Assembly: GCA_048201975.1 (NCBI GenBank)
Contig: DBFBGQ010000052.1
Location: 1 to 43,789, forward strand
Length of the DNA stretch: 43,789 nucleotides
Direction of reading: 5' to 3'
Source of the DNA: Egerieenecus sp048201975
GTDB taxonomy: Bacteria > Bacillota > Clostridia > Christensenellales > Aristaeellaceae
In this document: positions 41,899 to 43,789 of the stretch, in pieces
Numbering within the stretch: position 1 is the stretch's first letter
Layout of the letters: each line of letters begins with the position of its first letter
The notes under the pieces: generated by a model
Told to the model about the DNA's origin: nothing
Databases searched by the model: none
The model's input: the letters and a program-made list of their open reading frames with translations, nothing else
Position numbers and translations under genes: made by a program

Positions 41899-43518
41899 AT
41901 GAAAATGCGTTTGTCCTCGCTGCAATCCCCCGCGGCCTGGGAGGCCCTGGGGGTGGCTCTGCCCCGCTACGACGCGGCGGCCATGGCCCAGCGCACCAAG
42001 GCCCAGCCCCTGTGGGTGCACTTCGGGGCGGGCAACATCTTCCGCGGATTCATCGCCGCCCTGCAGCAGTCCCTGCTGAACCAGGGCCTGGCGGACCGGG
42101 GCATCATCGCCGCGGAAACATTCGACTACGACATCGTGGACCGGATCTACGCGCCCTTTGACAACCTGACGCTGAACGTGACCCTGCACCCGGACGGGCA
42201 CACCAGCCGGGAGATCATCGCCAGCGTGGCCGAGGCCGTGAAGGCGGACGCCGCCCTGGCGCCCTCCTGGGCCCGGATGCAGGAGATCTTCCGGGCGCCG
42301 GGGCTGCAAATGGTCAGCTACACCATCACCGAAAAGGGATACGCCCTGCGCCGCCCGGACGGCAGCTACCTGCCCGTGGTGGCGGAGGACATTGAAAAAG
42401 GGCCGGAGACGCCCCGGCATGCCATGAGCATTACCGCGGCGCTGCTGTACCGGCGCTACCAGGCGGGGGCCTTCCCCCTGGCGGTGTGCTCCATGGACAA
42501 CTGCAGCCACAACGGGGAAAAGCTCCGCCAGAGCGTGGTAGAGATCGCCCGGGCCTGGGCGGAGCGGGGGCTGGTGCCGGCGGATTTCCTGGCCTATCTG
42601 GAGGACGAAACCCGGGTGTCCTTCCCCTGGAGCATGATTGACAAGATCACCCCCCGGCCCCATCAGCGGGTGGAAAGCGAGCTGGCCCAGGACGGCCTGG
42701 AGGAGATGGCGCCCATCGTCACCTCCCGGGGCACGTACATCGCCGCCTTTGTGAACGCGGAGAAGCCCCAGTACCTGGTGGTGGAGGACCGCTTCCCCAA
42801 CGGCCGCCCGCCCCTGGAAAAGGCCGGCGTTTACTTCACCGACCGGGACACCGTCAACCGCACCGAGCGCATGAAGGTCACCACCTGCCTCAATCCCCTG
42901 CACACCGCCATGAGCGTTTACGGCTGCATGCTGGGCTATACCCTGATCTGCGACGAGATGCATGATCCCGACATCCTGGTGCTGATCCGCCGCCTGGGCT
43001 ATCAGGAGGGGCTGCCCGTGGTGACCGATCCGGGCATACTCAGCCCCAAGGCGTTCCTGGCGGAGGTGCTGGAGCAGCGCCTGCCCAACCCCTTCATGCC
43101 CGACGCGCCCCAGCGCATCGCCACGGACACCAGCCAGAAGGTGGGCATCCGCTTTGGCGAAACCATCAAAAGCTGGATGGAGACCGGCCGGGACCTGACC
43201 CAGCTCCGGGCCATTCCCCTGGCCCTGGCCGGGTGGCTGCGGTATCTGCTGGCCCTGGACGATCAGGGTCAGCCCTTCGAGGTCAGCGCCGATCCCCTGA
43301 AGGAGGAGCTGCAGGCGCAGTTGGCGGGCATCCGCCTGGGCGATCCCCAAAGCTGCGGGGACAAGCTCCGGCCCATTCTGGCAAACGCGGCGATCTTTGG
43401 GCTGGATCTCACCCGGACGCCCCTGGGCGAACGGGTGGAGGAGCTGTTCCGCCGGGAGCTGGCCGGCCCCGGCGCCGTGCGCGCCACGCTGCACGCCGTG
43501 CTGGCGGAGGAAGCATAA
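41899..43518 (+). CDS. uxuB: fructuronate reductase (mannitol dehydrogenase family)
   Basis: A 539-residue polyol dehydrogenase-family protein. The NAD-binding N-terminus has WVHFGAGNIFRGF (about 36-48). The catalytic domain contains VCSMDNCSHNGEKL, FPWSMIDKITP with the catalytic Lys of the family, YLVVEDRFPNGRPPLEKAG, and TCLNPLHTAMSVYGCMLGY. Next to uxuA the substrate should be fructuronate, reduced to mannonate with NADH. Context separates it from mannitol and tagaturonate dehydrogenases, which share the fold. AAGGAGG precedes the ATG. Confidence 0.92.
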   Translation: MKMRLSSLQSPAAWEALGVALPRYDAAAMAQRTKAQPLWVHFGAGNIFRGFIAALQQSLLNQGLADRGIIAAETFDYDIVDRIYAPFDNLTLNVTLHPDGHTSREIIASVAEAVKADAALAPSWARMQEIFRAPGLQMVSYTITEKGYALRRPDGSYLPVVAEDIEKGPETPRHAMSITAALLYRRYQAGAFPLAVCSMDNCSHNGEKLRQSVVEIARAWAERGLVPADFLAYLEDETRVSFPWSMIDKITPRPHQRVESELAQDGLEEMAPIVTSRGTYIAAFVNAEKPQYLVVEDRFPNGRPPLEKAGVYFTDRDTVNRTERMKVTTCLNPLHTAMSVYGCMLGYTLICDEMHDPDILVLIRRLGYQEGLPVVTDPGILSPKAFLAEVLEQRLPNPFMPDAPQRIATDTSQKVGIRFGETIKSWMETGRDLTQLRAIPLALAGWLRYLLALDDQGQPFEVSADPLKEELQAQLAGIRLGDPQSCGDKLRPILANAAIFGLDLTRTPLGERVEELFRRELAGPGAVRATLHAVLAEEA

Positions 43519-43563
43519 AAGCATCGCTTGCGTGCGCAGGCCCGGGAAAGCGCCTGCGTGCGA

Positions 43564-43593
43564 AGACCGTTGACCCAAGCAAGTCAACGGTCT
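43564..43593 (+). terminator. hairpin downstream of uxuB
   Basis: A perfect 11-bp stem AGACCGTTGAC (43564-43574) with GTCAACGGTCT (43583-43593), 8-base loop, 46 bases after the uxuB stop. There is no T-run directly behind it; it may combine with the following repeat hairpin. Confidence 0.45.
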
Positions 43594-43649
43594 AGCGTGT
43601 CGAAAAAGTGGGAAAACCCACTTTTTCGAGGAAGCAACTTCGGCCAACC
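43594..43649 (-). repeat. 56-bp palindrome-containing repeat, copy 2
   Basis: Reverse complement of 37829-37884 with one mismatch. Its core hairpin is CGAAAAAGTGGG (43601-43612) with CCCACTTTTTCG (43617-43628), perfect, with an AAAA loop. The mismatch between copies falls at the loop edge, shortening the stem in copy 1 by one pair. Confidence 0.8.
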
Positions 43650-43789
43650 AGAGGTCGTCCGAAGTTGTAAGGAATTGATTTTGCAAGCAAAATCAACAAC
43701 CCGCCCCGGCGGCAAAGCCGCCGGATACGAATGAAAGTCGAAGGGGCTGCGGCCCCTCCGACGCCTCTAGGAAGTTTTTTGACAGTCTG
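43650..43789. repeat. cluster of short palindromes at the right edge
   Basis: No gene is visible. Three hairpins follow each other: TTGATTTTGC (43675-43684) with GCAAAATCAA (43687-43696), CCGGCGGC (43706-43713) with GCCGCCGG (43717-43724), and AGGGGC (43742-43747) with GCCCCT (43752-43757). The last bases contain TTTTTTGACA. The cluster could be the end of a mobile element or a REP-like intergenic block continuing beyond the window. Confidence 0.5.

Noticed and set aside
40435..43686. 1083-codon open frame on the minus strand opposite uxuAB
   Set aside because: It lies antisense to two clearly identified enzymes, its translation is His/Gly/Val-rich low complexity, and GC-rich coding DNA routinely leaves such open antisense frames.
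1..43789. tRNA, rRNA, CRISPR array, prophage or conjugative genes
   Set aside because: I looked for tRNA-like cloverleafs with TTCRANNC loops, repeat-spacer periodicity and phage or conjugation proteins on both strands and found none that I could support.

Overview
The window looks like chromosomal DNA of a GC-rich, carbohydrate-degrading Gram-positive anaerobe, most likely a gut member of the Clostridia. The order cannot be fixed from this sequence; something near Christensenellales is only a guess. Reasons: strong AGGAGG-type ribosome binding sites, Bacillus-type SigA promoters, a YesM/YesN two-component pair, an LplB/YtcP-type sugar ABC transporter, HelD, NrdR, a DUF4317 protein and lipobox signal peptides. 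No rRNA, tRNA, CRISPR array or phage module was seen.

Layout. 1-282: end of an internally shortened IS1182-like transposase, cut by the window edge. 531-7062: housekeeping-type genes, namely a DUF4317 protein, a PrsA/SurA-like foldase lipoprotein, a LicC-like nucleotidyltransferase with an N-terminal winged helix plus a small coiled-coil protein, and HelD. 7063-7632: hairpin-rich spacer and a small Pro/Arg-rich membrane protein.

7742-30858 is one large glycan utilisation locus centred on yesM-yesN (18819-22200). Leftward from a promoter near 18606 run a cytoplasmic SGNH esterase, a 1080-residue secreted glycosidase-like protein, a three-repeat secreted lipoprotein and, after an internal terminator, a DUF4432 epimerase-like protein, a FucI-like isomerase, an FGGY kinase and a class II FBA-type aldolase. 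Rightward from a promoter near 22215 run a solute-binding protein, two permeases, a GH32/43-like protein, a GH31 enzyme and a second binding-protein-like gene. Both outward promoters carry the same 15-base motif (14/15 identical) in exactly the same position against the -35 box, which makes it the best candidate operator for YesN. The implied flow is binding and import of an oligosaccharide, intracellular cleavage and deacylation, then isomerisation, phosphorylation and aldol cleavage of an unidentified sugar.

30951-33070: nrdR, followed by a convergent, frameshifted paralogue of the 29512 binding-protein-like gene. 33341-40622: an ECF sigma factor overlapping a membrane-anchored probable anti-sigma factor with a large ectodomain, then an exported PepSY-like protein and three exported propeller-like proteins. 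A PepSY remnant between the first two propeller genes shows that a two-gene module was duplicated. 40801-43518: uxuA-uxuB (mannonate dehydratase and fructuronate reductase). A 56-bp palindrome-containing repeat occurs in inverted orientation at 37829-37884 and 43594-43649 (55/56 identical), bracketing 5.7 kb that includes uxuAB.
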